Shown piece after piece: positions 28,715 through 37,610 of a DNA stretch of 64,000 nt. Source of the DNA: CAWEDP01 sp963807925 (GTDB taxonomy: Bacteria; Acidobacteriota; Vicinamibacteria; Vicinamibacterales; CAVVIG01); contig CAWEDP010000002.1 of the NCBI GenBank assembly GCA_963807925.1, positions 496,001-560,000 of the forward strand, given 5' to 3'. The number at the start of each line of letters is the position of its first letter. The first letter of the stretch is position 1. The position numbers and the translations under genes are program-made. The notes beneath the pieces are model-generated. The model searched no databases and was not told the origin of the DNA. It worked only from the letters and a program-made list of their open reading frames with translations.

Positions 28715-28761
28715 CCCGTCTGGATGGCCGGGTGGCCGAGATGGTATATTGAGAGGTTGGC

Positions 28762-29283
28762 ATGCTCCTCGATCTCTCCAGAATCCGCACGCCGCACGAG
28801 CGCTACGACAAGACGTTCGAGGCGGCCGCCCTCGCGGCCGATCGCGACGATTTCCGCGTCGCCTCGCCCGTGTCGCTCGCCTTCGACGTCTTCAAGGACA
28901 ACGCGACGTTCCGGCTCGTGGGGACCGTGCGCGCCGTGCTGGAGCTGCCGTGCAGCCGCTGCCTCGAGCCGTTCGCCGTCCCGGTCGACGCCGGCTTCGA
29001 TCTCCGCTACCAGCCCCACACGCAGAACACCGGCGAAGGGGAGCGCGAAGTCGAGGAGGACGATTTGACGACGGCGTTCTACGACCGCGACCAGATCGAC
29101 TTGGGACAGCTGATGTGCGAGCAGTTCTATCTGGCGCTGCCGATGAAGCCGCTCTGCGACGCGGCGTGCCGCGGTTTGTGTCCGGTCTGCGGCCTCAATC
29201 TCAACAAGGCCACCTGCACGTGCCGGCACGCGTGGGAGGATCCGCGCCTGGCGGTCCTGAAGGCGCTGCAAAAAGACTCGTAA
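28762..29283 (+). CDS. DUF177 (YceD) family protein, upstream of rpmF
   Basis: This 173-residue DUF177/YceD-family protein contains ELPCSRCLEPF in its core and a C-terminal zinc-like cluster (CDAACRGLCPVCGLNLN, then CTC). The family is almost always encoded directly before rpmF, as here (15-base gap), and in plants a relative is needed for 23S rRNA accumulation. A role in 50S assembly is therefore likely but indirect. GAGAGG ends six bases before the ATG at 28762. Confidence 0.9.
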   Translation: MLLDLSRIRTPHERYDKTFEAAALAADRDDFRVASPVSLAFDVFKDNATFRLVGTVRAVLELPCSRCLEPFAVPVDAGFDLRYQPHTQNTGEGEREVEEDDLTTAFYDRDQIDLGQLMCEQFYLALPMKPLCDAACRGLCPVCGLNLNKATCTCRHAWEDPRLAVLKALQKDS

Positions 29284-29298
29284 CCCTCAGGTGACGCC

Positions 29299-29481
29299 AT
29301 GCCCAACCCCAAACGACGACATTCCAAGACCCGCACCGCCAAGCGCCGGACGCACGACGCGCTGCGGGCGGTCGGCCTGTCCGAATGCCCGCATTGTCAC
29401 GAGCCCAAGCCGCCGCACCGCGTGTGCACCAACTGCGGGTACTACCGCGGACGGCAGGCGCGCGCGGTCGACGAGGACTAG
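29299..29481 (+). CDS. rpmF: Large-subunit ribosomal protein bL32
   Basis: This 60-residue ribosomal protein has the usual start PNPKRRHSKTRTAKRR and a zinc-ribbon of four cysteines (CPHC and CTNC, about residues 34-37 and 47-50). It is therefore the zinc-binding form of L32. It sits between DUF177 and plsX, the standard order yceD-rpmF-plsX-fab. Confidence 0.97.
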   Translation: MPNPKRRHSKTRTAKRRTHDALRAVGLSECPHCHEPKPPHRVCTNCGYYRGRQARAVDED

Positions 29482-29593
29482 GCGGCCGCTCGGCTGAAGC
29501 CTTCGCGCACCGGCTGCATCGGCGGGCGGACAACGCGCGGCGGCCCGATCCGTCGGGCGAGCGAGGCGCTTCTGCCCTCAGGCGAGCGACGCG

Positions 29594-30604
29594 ATGATCT
29601 GGATCGCCGTGGATGCGATGGGCGGCGACTTCGCGCCCGGCCACATCGTCGACGGGGCGCTCGCGGCGGTCCGGCGCTTCGACTTCGGCGTGCAGCTGGT
29701 GGGCCCGCGGGCGCTCCTCGAATCGGAGCTGGCGCGCCGTCCCGACGTGCAGCCGGAGCGCACGCGCGTCGTGGACGCCGCCCAGGTGGTCGGCATGACC
29801 GAGGCGCCCCTGTCGGCGCTGCGGCGCAAGCCGGGCGCCTCCATTCGCGTGGCGGCCGATCTCGTGGCGCACGGACAATCGGCCGGCCTCTTCAGTGCCG
29901 GGCACACCGGCGCGACCGTGATGGCGGCGCACGCGGCGTTCGGCACGCTCACCGGCGTCGACCGCCCCGCACTGGCCGCCACCGTCCCGACGCGCGGACG
30001 TCCGGCGATTCTGCTGGACGTCGGCGCGAGCGTCGAGTGCCGCCCCCATCATCTGCTGCAGTTTGCCGTCATGGGGACGGTGTTCGCGCGCGTGGCGTTC
30101 GGCATCCAGACGCCGCGGGTCGGGCTGCTGTCGACGGGCGAAGAGGCGACCAAGGGGAACGAGCTCACACGCGAGGCGCACCGCCTGCTCAAGCTGTCGC
30201 CTGTCAACTTCATCGGCAACCTGGAGGCGCGCGACGTGTACAGCGGACAGGCCGACGTGATCGTCTGCGACGGGTTCACCGGGAACATCGCGCTGAAGAT
30301 CAGCGAAGGCCTCGTCGACACCATCGGCAGTCTGCTGGCGGCCGAACTCTCCAGCACGATGACGACGCGCGTGGGATCGCTGCTCACGCGGCGCGCGCTC
30401 CGCCGATTCCATCGCCGCGTGGACTACTCCGAGTACGGCGGCGCACCGCTGGTGGGCGTCGCCGGGGTCGCCATCGTCGGCCACGGGCGGTCGAGTGCGC
30501 GGGCGGTCCGGAACGCCGTCGTCATGGCGTACCGGTTCGCCGCCAACCGGTTCATCGAGCGGGTCGAGCAGGACATCGCTGCGGCCGCGGTGTCGCACCT
30601 GTGA
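29594..30604 (+). CDS. plsX: Phosphate acyltransferase PlsX
   Basis: This 336-residue enzyme makes acyl-phosphate from acyl-ACP for phospholipid synthesis. IAVDAMGGDFAP at the N-terminus, GHTGATVMAAH and VCDGFTGNIALKISEG are family signatures. The stop overlaps the fabD GTG by four bases. A 112-base gap separates it from rpmF, with no obvious promoter or terminator in it. Confidence 0.96.
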   Translation: MIWIAVDAMGGDFAPGHIVDGALAAVRRFDFGVQLVGPRALLESELARRPDVQPERTRVVDAAQVVGMTEAPLSALRRKPGASIRVAADLVAHGQSAGLFSAGHTGATVMAAHAAFGTLTGVDRPALAATVPTRGRPAILLDVGASVECRPHHLLQFAVMGTVFARVAFGIQTPRVGLLSTGEEATKGNELTREAHRLLKLSPVNFIGNLEARDVYSGQADVIVCDGFTGNIALKISEGLVDTIGSLLAAELSSTMTTRVGSLLTRRALRRFHRRVDYSEYGGAPLVGVAGVAIVGHGRSSARAVRNAVVMAYRFAANRFIERVEQDIAAAAVSHL

Positions 30605-31527
30605 TCGCCTTCGTCTTTCCCGGCCAGGGGTCGCAGAGGGTCGGCATGGGCAAGGCGCTCGCCGAGGCCTTTCCCCTCTGTCGTGACACCTTCGCCGAGG
30701 CGGACGCGGCGCTCGGCGAATCGCTGAGCGGCATCTGCTTCGAGGGCCCGGAGGACCGCCTCGGCCTCACCGAGCACGCGCAGCCGGCGATTCTCGCGAC
30801 CAGTATCGCGGCGCACCGGCTGCTCGCGTCGCGGCGGATTCAGCCGGCCTTCGTGGCCGGACACAGCCTCGGCGAATACTCCGCCAACGTGGCGGCGGGC
30901 ACGTTCGCGTTCGCCGACGCGCTGCGCCTCGTCCGCCGGCGCGGCCGCTATATGCAGGAGGCGGTGCCGGTGGGCACCGGGGCGATGGCGGCCGTCCTCG
31001 GCCTCGGCGCCGACCTCGTCGCCCGGGCGTGCGAGGAGGGGTCGGCCGGCGAGGTCGTGAGCCCTGCGAACTTGAACGGCGGGGCGCAGGTGGTGATTGC
31101 CGGCGCGCGCGAGGCGGTCGCCCGCGCAGGCGAGCGCGCCAAGGCGCTCGGCGCCAGGCGGGTGGTGCCGCTGGCGGTCAGCGCGCCGTTCCATTGCGCC
31201 CTGATGAAACCCGCCGAGGAGCGGCTCGCGCCCGACCTGCGGGCGCTGGCGGCGAACGATCCCCGGGTGCCGGTCGTGGCCAACGTCGATGGAGAGCCGA
31301 AGCGCACCGCCGCCGCGGCGGTCGAGGCGCTCGTGGCCCAGGTGTCGGCGCCGGTGCGGTGGGAGGCCGTTGTCCGCCGCCTTGCGTCGGAAGGCGTCAC
31401 AACGTATGTTGAGGTGGGTCCGGGCGCGGTGCTCAGCGGCCTGATCAGAAAGATTCATCGCGACGCGAAGGTGGTGAACTTCGGCGTCCCTGAGGATCTC
31501 GCGGCCATCGAATCACTCTCTCGCTAG
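30601..31527 (+). CDS. fabD: Malonyl-CoA-ACP transacylase
   Basis: This 308-residue enzyme loads malonyl groups onto ACP. FVFPGQGSQ starts the protein, the nucleophile is Ser89 in GHSLGEYS and the catalytic His is His198 in PFHCALM. It starts at GTG 30601, overlapping the plsX stop (GTGA). The next gene, fabG, is 123 bases on, across a gap with degenerate short repeats. Confidence 0.96.
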   Translation: MIAFVFPGQGSQRVGMGKALAEAFPLCRDTFAEADAALGESLSGICFEGPEDRLGLTEHAQPAILATSIAAHRLLASRRIQPAFVAGHSLGEYSANVAAGTFAFADALRLVRRRGRYMQEAVPVGTGAMAAVLGLGADLVARACEEGSAGEVVSPANLNGGAQVVIAGAREAVARAGERAKALGARRVVPLAVSAPFHCALMKPAEERLAPDLRALAANDPRVPVVANVDGEPKRTAAAAVEALVAQVSAPVRWEAVVRRLASEGVTTYVEVGPGAVLSGLIRKIHRDAKVVNFGVPEDLAAIESLSR

Positions 31528-31650
31528 ACTCTAGACTCGTGAATCGGTCACCTGGTCATCTGGTCCTTGGCCAGCAATCAACGACTCCATCAGACGCGTG
31601 CACGCCGGCGTGCGGCCGGATGACGAGACGACCACGATGACGACGGTCCC

Positions 31651-32391
31651 ATGTTCGAACTGACCGGGAAGGTTGCGCTCGTGACCGGCGCGTCGCGGGG
31701 GATCGGGCGCGCCATCGCCGCACGCCTGGCCGGCCAGGGGGCCCTGGTGCTCGCCGCCGCTCGCGGCGACCATGCCGGCGAGACGGTGTCCGAGCTGACG
31801 GCCGTGGGGCGTCGGGCCGAAGCGATCAGCGTGGACGTCACCGACACGGCGTCGCTCGAGCGTCTGCCGGCACAGATCGTCGATCGCCACGGCAGCCTGG
31901 ACATCATCGTCAGCAACGCCGGCATCGCGCGCGATCAGCTGCTGATGCGGATGAAGCGGGACGACTGGGACGCCGTGATCGCCACCAATCTGACGGCGAC
32001 CTTCGTCCTGACGCAGGCCGCCATCCGGCCGATGCTGCGCCAGAAGGGCGGCCGGATCATCGCCGTCAGCTCGGTCGTCGGCCAGACGGGGAACGCGGGG
32101 CAGACCAACTACGCCGCGTCGAAAGCCGGCCTGATTGGCTTCGCCAAGGCGCTCGCCCGCGAGGTCGCCTCCCGGGCCATCACGGTCAACGTCGTGGCGC
32201 CCGGGTTGATCGACACCGCCATGACGCGCGCGATGGCCGAGCGCGCACTGATCGACTGGGCGTCGCAGATCCCGCTCGGTCGCGCCGGCACGCCCGACGA
32301 CGTGGCGGCGGCGGTCTGCTTCCTTGCCTCCGACGAGGCAGCGTATATTACTGGGCACGTGCTCGCCGTGAACGGCGGGATGTACATGTAG
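31651..32391 (+). CDS. fabG: 3-oxoacyl-ACP reductase
   Basis: This 246-residue short-chain dehydrogenase reduces 3-oxoacyl-ACP. TGASRGIGRA is the NADP-binding motif, the catalytic Ser lies in AVSSVVGQTGNAGQ, and Tyr154 and Lys158 are in YAASK. Length and context (fabD-fabG-acpP-fabF) make the assignment to FabG rather than another SDR secure. Confidence 0.95.
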   Translation: MFELTGKVALVTGASRGIGRAIAARLAGQGALVLAAARGDHAGETVSELTAVGRRAEAISVDVTDTASLERLPAQIVDRHGSLDIIVSNAGIARDQLLMRMKRDDWDAVIATNLTATFVLTQAAIRPMLRQKGGRIIAVSSVVGQTGNAGQTNYAASKAGLIGFAKALAREVASRAITVNVVAPGLIDTAMTRAMAERALIDWASQIPLGRAGTPDDVAAAVCFLASDEAAYITGHVLAVNGGMYM

Positions 32392-32415
32392 GTGTGCACC
32401 CTCGAGGAGGATTGA

Positions 32416-32658
32416 ATGGCTGTCGCCGACAAAGTGAAGAGCATCATCGTGGAGCAGCTCGGAGTGGACGAAGAGGAAGTGACGGCCGACGCGTCGTTTG
32501 TCGACGACCTCGGCGCCGACTCGCTCGATACCGTGGAACTGGTCATGGCCTTCGAGGAGGAGTTCGGGATCGAGATTCCCGACGAAGACGCCGAGAAGAT
32601 CACTCGCGTCAAGGAAGCCATTGAGTACATCGAGTCTCACGGAAAGTCCAAGAAGTAG
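32416..32658 (+). CDS. acpP: Acyl carrier protein
   Basis: This 80-residue acidic carrier protein has the phosphopantetheine site Ser36 in GADSLDTVELVM. It carries acyl chains for fatty-acid and lipid A synthesis. A very strong Shine-Dalgarno (GAGGAGG at 32403-32409) fits a highly expressed protein. fabF begins one base after its stop. A TATATT at 32344-32349 inside the end of fabG could be an extra -10, but no -35 is evident. Confidence 0.98.
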   Translation: MAVADKVKSIIVEQLGVDEEEVTADASFVDDLGADSLDTVELVMAFEEEFGIEIPDEDAEKITRVKEAIEYIESHGKSKK

Positions 32659-32659
32659 C

Positions 32660-33934
32660 ATGGCGCGCAGGCGTGTGGTCGTCACGGGCATCGGCCTCGT
32701 GTCGCCCCTCGGCATCGGGACCGACGCGAATTGGCACGCGCTCGTCGCCGGCAGGAGCGGCATCGGCTCGATCACCAAGTTCGACGCCGTCTCCTTCGCG
32801 ACCTTCCATGCCGGCCGCGTCGAATTCGCCACGCAGATCGCGGGAGAGGTGAACGGGTTCGAGCCGCTGCGTTACATCGAGAGGAAAGACGTCAAGAAGA
32901 TGGACGTCTTCATCCAGTACGCCATCGCGGCCAGTCAGTTCGCGGTCGACGATGCGAGCCTGGTGGTGACGCGGGACATGGGTCCGCGCGTCGGCGTGCT
33001 GATCGCGTCCGGGATCGGCGGATTCACCACGATCGAGCGCGAGCACAAGGCGCTCCTCGACGGCGGTCCACGCAAGATCTCCCCGTTCTTCATTCCCTCC
33101 GCCATCATCAACCTCGCCGCCGGGCAGGTGTCGATCCGGTTCGGCGCCAAGGGCCCGAATTCGGCGACCTGTACCGCCTGCTCCGCCTCCGCCCATGCCA
33201 TCGGCGATGCGTACGAGATCATCCGGCGCGACGATGCGGACGTCATGATCGCCGGCGGCTCCGAGGCGGCGATCACGCCGATGGGCATCGGCGGCTTCGG
33301 CGCCCTCCGCGCGCTCTCGACGCGCAACGACGAGCCGGCGCGCGCGAGCCGTCCGTTCGACCTGGATCGCGACGGCTTCGTGGTCGGCGAGGGCGCCGGC
33401 GTCCTGATCCTCGAGGAGCTCGAAGGGGCACGGCGCCGCGGGGCGCGCGTGTACGCCGAGCTCGTCGGCTACGGGATGTCGGCCGACGCCTATCACATTA
33501 CGGCGCCGTCGGAGGACGGCGATGGCCCCTTTCGCGTGATGCGCGCGGCGATCAGGAGCGCGGCCATCTCGGCGGACCAGGTCGACTACATCAACGCGCA
33601 CGGGACGTCGACACCGCACGGCGACAGGGTGGAGACCATTGCGATCAAGCGCTGCTTCGGCGAGCACGCGACCGCCCTCGCCGTGTCGTCGACCAAGTCG
33701 ATGACCGGGCATCTGCTGGGCGCCGCCGGCGGCCTCGAGGCCGCCATCACCGTGCTGAGCGTGCATCACCAGATGGTGCCTCCCACGATCAATCTCGACC
33801 ACCCGGATCCGGAGTGCGACCTCGATTACGTGCCGAACACGGCGCGCCCCCTGGCCGTCGAGTACGCGCTGTCGAACTCGTTCGGATTCGGCGGCACCAA
33901 TGCCGCCCTGCTCTTCAAGCGCTACGAGACGTAG
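32660..33934 (+). CDS. fabF: Beta-ketoacyl-ACP synthase II
   Basis: This 424-residue condensing enzyme elongates acyl-ACP. The active-site Cys174 is in TCTACSAS, with His314 in NAHGTSTPHGD and His351 in MTGHLLGAAGG. The C-terminal NSFGFGGTNAALLF is standard. The ATG at 32660 sits just after the acpP stop. It ends the fatty-acid cluster, 28 bases before etfB. Confidence 0.97.
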   Translation: MARRRVVVTGIGLVSPLGIGTDANWHALVAGRSGIGSITKFDAVSFATFHAGRVEFATQIAGEVNGFEPLRYIERKDVKKMDVFIQYAIAASQFAVDDASLVVTRDMGPRVGVLIASGIGGFTTIEREHKALLDGGPRKISPFFIPSAIINLAAGQVSIRFGAKGPNSATCTACSASAHAIGDAYEIIRRDDADVMIAGGSEAAITPMGIGGFGALRALSTRNDEPARASRPFDLDRDGFVVGEGAGVLILEELEGARRRGARVYAELVGYGMSADAYHITAPSEDGDGPFRVMRAAIRSAAISADQVDYINAHGTSTPHGDRVETIAIKRCFGEHATALAVSSTKSMTGHLLGAAGGLEAAITVLSVHHQMVPPTINLDHPDPECDLDYVPNTARPLAVEYALSNSFGFGGTNAALLFKRYET

Positions 33935-33962
33935 CCACCGGTTCCGAGTCGGACCCACCCCG

Positions 33963-34736
33963 ATGAAACTCGCGGTTTGCGTCAAACAGGTTCCCACCCG
34001 CGACTGGCAGCCGCGCCTCGACGACAGCAGGAGGTGGATTCGCGAGTCGGACGCGACCTTCGAGATGAACGAGCCGGACGCTTACGCGCTCGAGGAGGCG
34101 CTGCGGCTCAAGGAGCAGCACGGGGGCGAGGTGGTCGTCTGCTCGGCAGGGCCGTCGCGCGTGGCGCAGGTGCTGCGGGAAGCGCTCGCCCGCGGCGCCG
34201 ATCGCGCGATCCACGTCGAGGACGAGTCGCTGTCGCGCGCCGAGGCCTTCGTCGTCGCCGCCGGCCTGGCGGCGGCGATGCGCGAGGAACGCTTCGACCT
34301 GATCCTCACCGGCCTGCAGTCCGACGATCAGGGATTCGCGCAGACCGGCGTGATCCTGGCCGAGCGCCTGGGTCTGACCCACGCGACGATCGTCATGGAG
34401 GTCGTGGCGGACCCCGGCGCGGGAACCGTCCGCGTCAAACGCGAGCTCGAGGGCGGCTGGTTCCAGTGGGTCGCGATGCCGCTGCCCGCCGTGCTCACGA
34501 TTCAGAGCGGCATCAATCAGCTGCGGTACGCGACGCTCAAGGGCATCATGGCGGCGAAAAAGAAGGAAATCCGAAAGGCGGGGCCTCCGGCCGGGGCGGC
34601 CGCGGCCGCGCGGCTGCAGATCGTCGCGCTGGCCGCGCCCGAGCGCAGCAAGCAGACCGAGATCATCGAGGGCACGCCGGACGAGGCCGCCAGAGAGCTG
34701 GTCCGAAGGCTCAGGGAGGAGGCACGTGTTCTCTGA
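33963..34736 (+). CDS. etfB: Electron transfer flavoprotein beta subunit
   Basis: This 257-residue ETF beta subunit starts KLAVCVKQVPTRD. It contains the AMP/FAD-domain stretch DAYALEEALRLKE and the recognition-loop region GLQSDDQGFAQTG. The heterodimer with EtfA accepts electrons from acyl-CoA dehydrogenases. No bifurcating-type extra features are evident. The ATG at 33963 is preferred; the frame is open into the end of fabF. Confidence 0.95.
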   Translation: MKLAVCVKQVPTRDWQPRLDDSRRWIRESDATFEMNEPDAYALEEALRLKEQHGGEVVVCSAGPSRVAQVLREALARGADRAIHVEDESLSRAEAFVVAAGLAAAMREERFDLILTGLQSDDQGFAQTGVILAERLGLTHATIVMEVVADPGAGTVRVKRELEGGWFQWVAMPLPAVLTIQSGINQLRYATLKGIMAAKKKEIRKAGPPAGAAAAARLQIVALAAPERSKQTEIIEGTPDEAARELVRRLREEARVL

Positions 34737-34765
34737 GGCCGTTTCACCGTACGTCGGCGCGAACC

Positions 34766-34782
34766 GACGACCGACGGTCGTC
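34766..34782 (+). other. Hairpin just upstream of etfA
   Basis: GACGACC at 34766-34772 and GGTCGTC at 34776-34782 form a perfect seven-base stem with a three-base loop, 11 bases before the etfA ATG. It overlaps where a ribosome would bind and could tune etfA translation or mRNA processing; no T-run is present. Confidence 0.35.
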
Positions 34783-34793
34783 TGCGACAACCG

Positions 34794-35759
34794 ATGATCC
34801 TCGTCATCGCCGAACAGCGCGGCGGGGCGCTCAATCGTGCGACGTGGGAGACGGTGGCTGCCGCGCAGCAGATGGCCGGCGGCGACTCGATCACGATCGC
34901 GGTTCCGGGGGCGGGCGTCGGTTCGGTGGCCCGCGAGCTGGCGGCCGCTCGAGCGGCGGAGGTCGTCACGATCGAGCATCCACTGCTGGAGGCCTACACG
35001 GCCGATGGCTATGCCGTCGCCCTCGAGCAGGCCATCGCGCACCTGGCGCCGACGCTGGTCGTCATGCCGCACACCTATCAGGCGCGCGACTTCGCCCCCA
35101 AGCTCGCGGCGCGCCTGGATCGGGCGATCGTGACCGACGTGACCGGCCTCAGGCAGCTCGACGGCGCGCGGGCGTTCGTCCGTCCGATGTTCCAGGGCAA
35201 GCTGATGGCGGACGTCGTCCTGCAGGGGCCGGCGCCGCATGTCGTCACCTGTCAGGTCGGCGCCTTCCGCGCCGATCGCGCCGCGCGTGGTGCCGCCCCG
35301 GCGCCAGTGCGTTCGCTCGCGGTCGCGCTCGACGCGGCGCAGATTCGCCAGCGCCCCGACCCGCCCTTCCAGCAGGCGAGGCATGCGGTCGATCTGTCGC
35401 AGGCCGAGCGCATCGTCGCGGTCGGGCGCGGCATCAAGGCGCAGGATCAGCTGCCGGTCGCCCAGGCGCTGGCCGCGGCGCTCGGGGCCGAGCTCGCGGC
35501 GTCCCGCCCGATCTGCGACGCGGGCTGGCTGCCGATGGAGCGCCAGGTGGGCAGCTCGGGGCAGACCGTTGCGCCGAAGCTGTACGTGGCGCTCGGCATC
35601 TCCGGCGCGATCCAGCACCTCGTCGGCATGAAGGGGTCGCAGACGATCGTGGCGATCAACAGGGACCCCGAGGCGCCCGTCTTCGAGGTCGCCGACTACG
35701 GGATCGTCGGGGATCTGTTCGAGATCGTCCCCGCGCTGGTGGCTGCGTTGAAGACATGA
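34794..35759 (+). CDS. etfA: Electron transfer flavoprotein alpha subunit
   Basis: This 321-residue ETF alpha subunit has the C-terminal FAD-binding domain with SSGQTVAPKLYVALGISGAIQH and the ending INRDPEAPVFEVADYGIVGDLFE. Together with EtfB it shuttles electrons to the membrane oxidoreductase encoded 18 bases downstream. The 57-base gap from etfB holds a short hairpin. Confidence 0.96.
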   Translation: MILVIAEQRGGALNRATWETVAAAQQMAGGDSITIAVPGAGVGSVARELAAARAAEVVTIEHPLLEAYTADGYAVALEQAIAHLAPTLVVMPHTYQARDFAPKLAARLDRAIVTDVTGLRQLDGARAFVRPMFQGKLMADVVLQGPAPHVVTCQVGAFRADRAARGAAPAPVRSLAVALDAAQIRQRPDPPFQQARHAVDLSQAERIVAVGRGIKAQDQLPVAQALAAALGAELAASRPICDAGWLPMERQVGSSGQTVAPKLYVALGISGAIQHLVGMKGSQTIVAINRDPEAPVFEVADYGIVGDLFEIVPALVAALKT

Positions 35760-35777
35760 AGACATGATCGGAGCTTC

Positions 35778-37610
35778 ATGGCCACGTCCGTCCTCGGCGT
35801 CCTCGTCCTGCTCGCGGTGGCGGCATTCGCCGCGCAGATAGCCACGCGCGTCCGGTTGATCGCCGCCGCGCCCAATACGTTCGCCCTCGACCATCCGGCC
35901 GCGCGAATCCGCCGTTTCGTGCTCGACGTCCTGCTGCAGCGCCGCACGATTCGCGAGCGGCCGCTGACCGGCATCGCCCACGCCTTCGTCTTCTGGGGCT
36001 TTCTCGCGTTCGCGGGATACACGACCGTCGAGTTCGCGAACGGCCTCGGGATCGCCGATTTGACCCGAACGCCGTGGTTTCTCGCGTACCGCGCCGGCCT
36101 GGTCGCCTTCGCCGTCGCCGTGCTCGCAGGCATCGTGTTCCTGCTCGTTCGCCGGGTGGTGGCCCGGCCGGTGGCGCTTGGCGTCCGGGTCTCGGGCGAG
36201 TCGGTCGTGATCGGTGTCTTCATCGCCATCCTCATGATCACGTTTCTCCTCACCTGGTGGCTGCCCGAGGGGAGCCCGGCGGGACGCGCGAACTGGTGGC
36301 TCCATGCCGTCGTCATCCTGGCTTTTCTGGTGCTGATTCCGGCATCCAAGCACTTTCACCTCGTCGTGTCGCCGATCACGGTCTTCCTCAAGTCGCCGAC
36401 GCTCGGGAACGTCCCGAATCTCGATTTCGAGAAGGAGGAGGTCGGCCTCGAAGCGGTCGAGGATCTCGGCAGCAAAATAGTGCTCGACGCCTTCACGTGC
36501 GTCGAGTGCGGCCGGTGCCAGGTGAACTGCCCGGCGTGGGCCGCCGGCAAGGAGCTCAATCCGAAGGCCATCGTCCTGCAGACGAAGGACGCGCTGCTCG
36601 CCGGCGATCGCGAACGGACGCTGGCGTCGGTCTACAGCGAGAAGGTGCTGTGGCAATGCACGACGTGTGGTGCGTGCGAGAATCAGTGCCCCGTCGGGAT
36701 CGAGCATCTGCCCATTCTGATCGGATCGCGACGGGGCCTCGTGTCGAACGGCGACGCGCCCGAATACCTCCCCGGCGTCTACAATCATCTCGAGCGCCGG
36801 GGGAACATCTGGGGTCTCGGGTACGACCTGCGGCAGAAGTTCGTCGAGGCGGCCGGCCTCGAGATCTTCGACCCGTCCAGACACGACGTGCTCGTCTGGC
36901 TCGGGTGCGCCGGCGCCTTCGAAGCCGATTACCAGAAGGCGATGCGGTCGCTCTTCGACATCCTGCGGGCGCGCCGCGTTCGGTACGGCGTGCTGGCGAA
37001 GGAGCGTTGCACGGGCGATCCGGCCAAGCGGACCGGCAACGAGTACATGTTCCAGGAGCTCGCGACCGCCAACATCGAGGATCTGCAGGCCGCCGGGCCG
37101 AAGACGATCCTGACCTCGTGCCCGCACTGCGTGAAGACCATCGGGGACGATTACCGCCGTTTCGGGTACGAGGTCGACATCGTGCACGCCGCCGTCTACG
37201 TCGAGAAGCTGCTGCGGGGCGCGACGATGACCCCGGCGTCGACCGACCGGGTGACCTTTCACGATCCGTGCTATCTGGGCCGGTATGCAGGGGTCGTCGA
37301 CGAGCCGCGGCGGCTGCTCGGGATCGCCGGCGCGTCGGTGGCCGAGCCGGAGCGGAACCGGGACAACCCGTTCTGCTGCGGGGCAGGCGGCGGCCTGCTG
37401 TTCGCGGACAAGGAAGAGGAGCCTGGCTCACGCATCAGCGACGTGCGTTTCCGGCAGCTCCAGGCCACCGGTGCCGGCACCGTCGTGACCGCGTGCCCGT
37501 TCTGCTCGATCATGTTGAAGGGCGCGCATGCCAGCGCCGGCGCGGGGGCGGCCGAGGTGCAGTTCGTCGATCTCATGACCTACGTCAACGGCCGGCTCGT
37601 GAAGGCGTGA
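35778..37610 (+). CDS. Membrane FeS oxidoreductase, probable EtfAB:menaquinone oxidoreductase (EMO)
   Basis: This 610-residue protein has an N-terminal NarI-like membrane domain with five to six helices (about 1-215), including His-bearing segments that could bind heme b. Two 4Fe-4S motifs follow (CVECGRCQVNCP, about 241-252, and CTTCGACENQCP, about 294-305). After these come two HdrD/GlpC-type cysteine-rich domains, with SCPHC near 447 and CCGAGGG near 533. This is the layout of the EtfAB:menaquinone oxidoreductases known from Geobacter and related bacteria. The etfB-etfA-oxidoreductase order and the menaquinone genes upstream support that role. The exact electron path is inference. Confidence 0.85.
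   Translation: MATSVLGVLVLLAVAAFAAQIATRVRLIAAAPNTFALDHPAARIRRFVLDVLLQRRTIRERPLTGIAHAFVFWGFLAFAGYTTVEFANGLGIADLTRTPWFLAYRAGLVAFAVAVLAGIVFLLVRRVVARPVALGVRVSGESVVIGVFIAILMITFLLTWWLPEGSPAGRANWWLHAVVILAFLVLIPASKHFHLVVSPITVFLKSPTLGNVPNLDFEKEEVGLEAVEDLGSKIVLDAFTCVECGRCQVNCPAWAAGKELNPKAIVLQTKDALLAGDRERTLASVYSEKVLWQCTTCGACENQCPVGIEHLPILIGSRRGLVSNGDAPEYLPGVYNHLERRGNIWGLGYDLRQKFVEAAGLEIFDPSRHDVLVWLGCAGAFEADYQKAMRSLFDILRARRVRYGVLAKERCTGDPAKRTGNEYMFQELATANIEDLQAAGPKTILTSCPHCVKTIGDDYRRFGYEVDIVHAAVYVEKLLRGATMTPASTDRVTFHDPCYLGRYAGVVDEPRRLLGIAGASVAEPERNRDNPFCCGAGGGLLFADKEEEPGSRISDVRFRQLQATGAGTVVTACPFCSIMLKGAHASAGAGAAEVQFVDLMTYVNGRLVKA

Noticed and set aside
28742..28750. Extended -10 (TGGTATATT) before the DUF177 gene
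   Set aside because: A start seven bases downstream would remove the GAGAGG ribosome site at 28751-28756, and no -35 is visible; either signal could be chance.
32344..32349. TATATT as an internal acpP promoter within fabG
   Set aside because: The nearest TTG (TTGCCT at 32324) leaves only a 14-base spacer; it lies in coding sequence.
33915..37262. A minus-strand open frame of over 1,100 codons across the etf region
   Set aside because: Low-complexity Arg/Asp/His composition, antisense to etfB, etfA and the oxidoreductase, all of which have clear family motifs.
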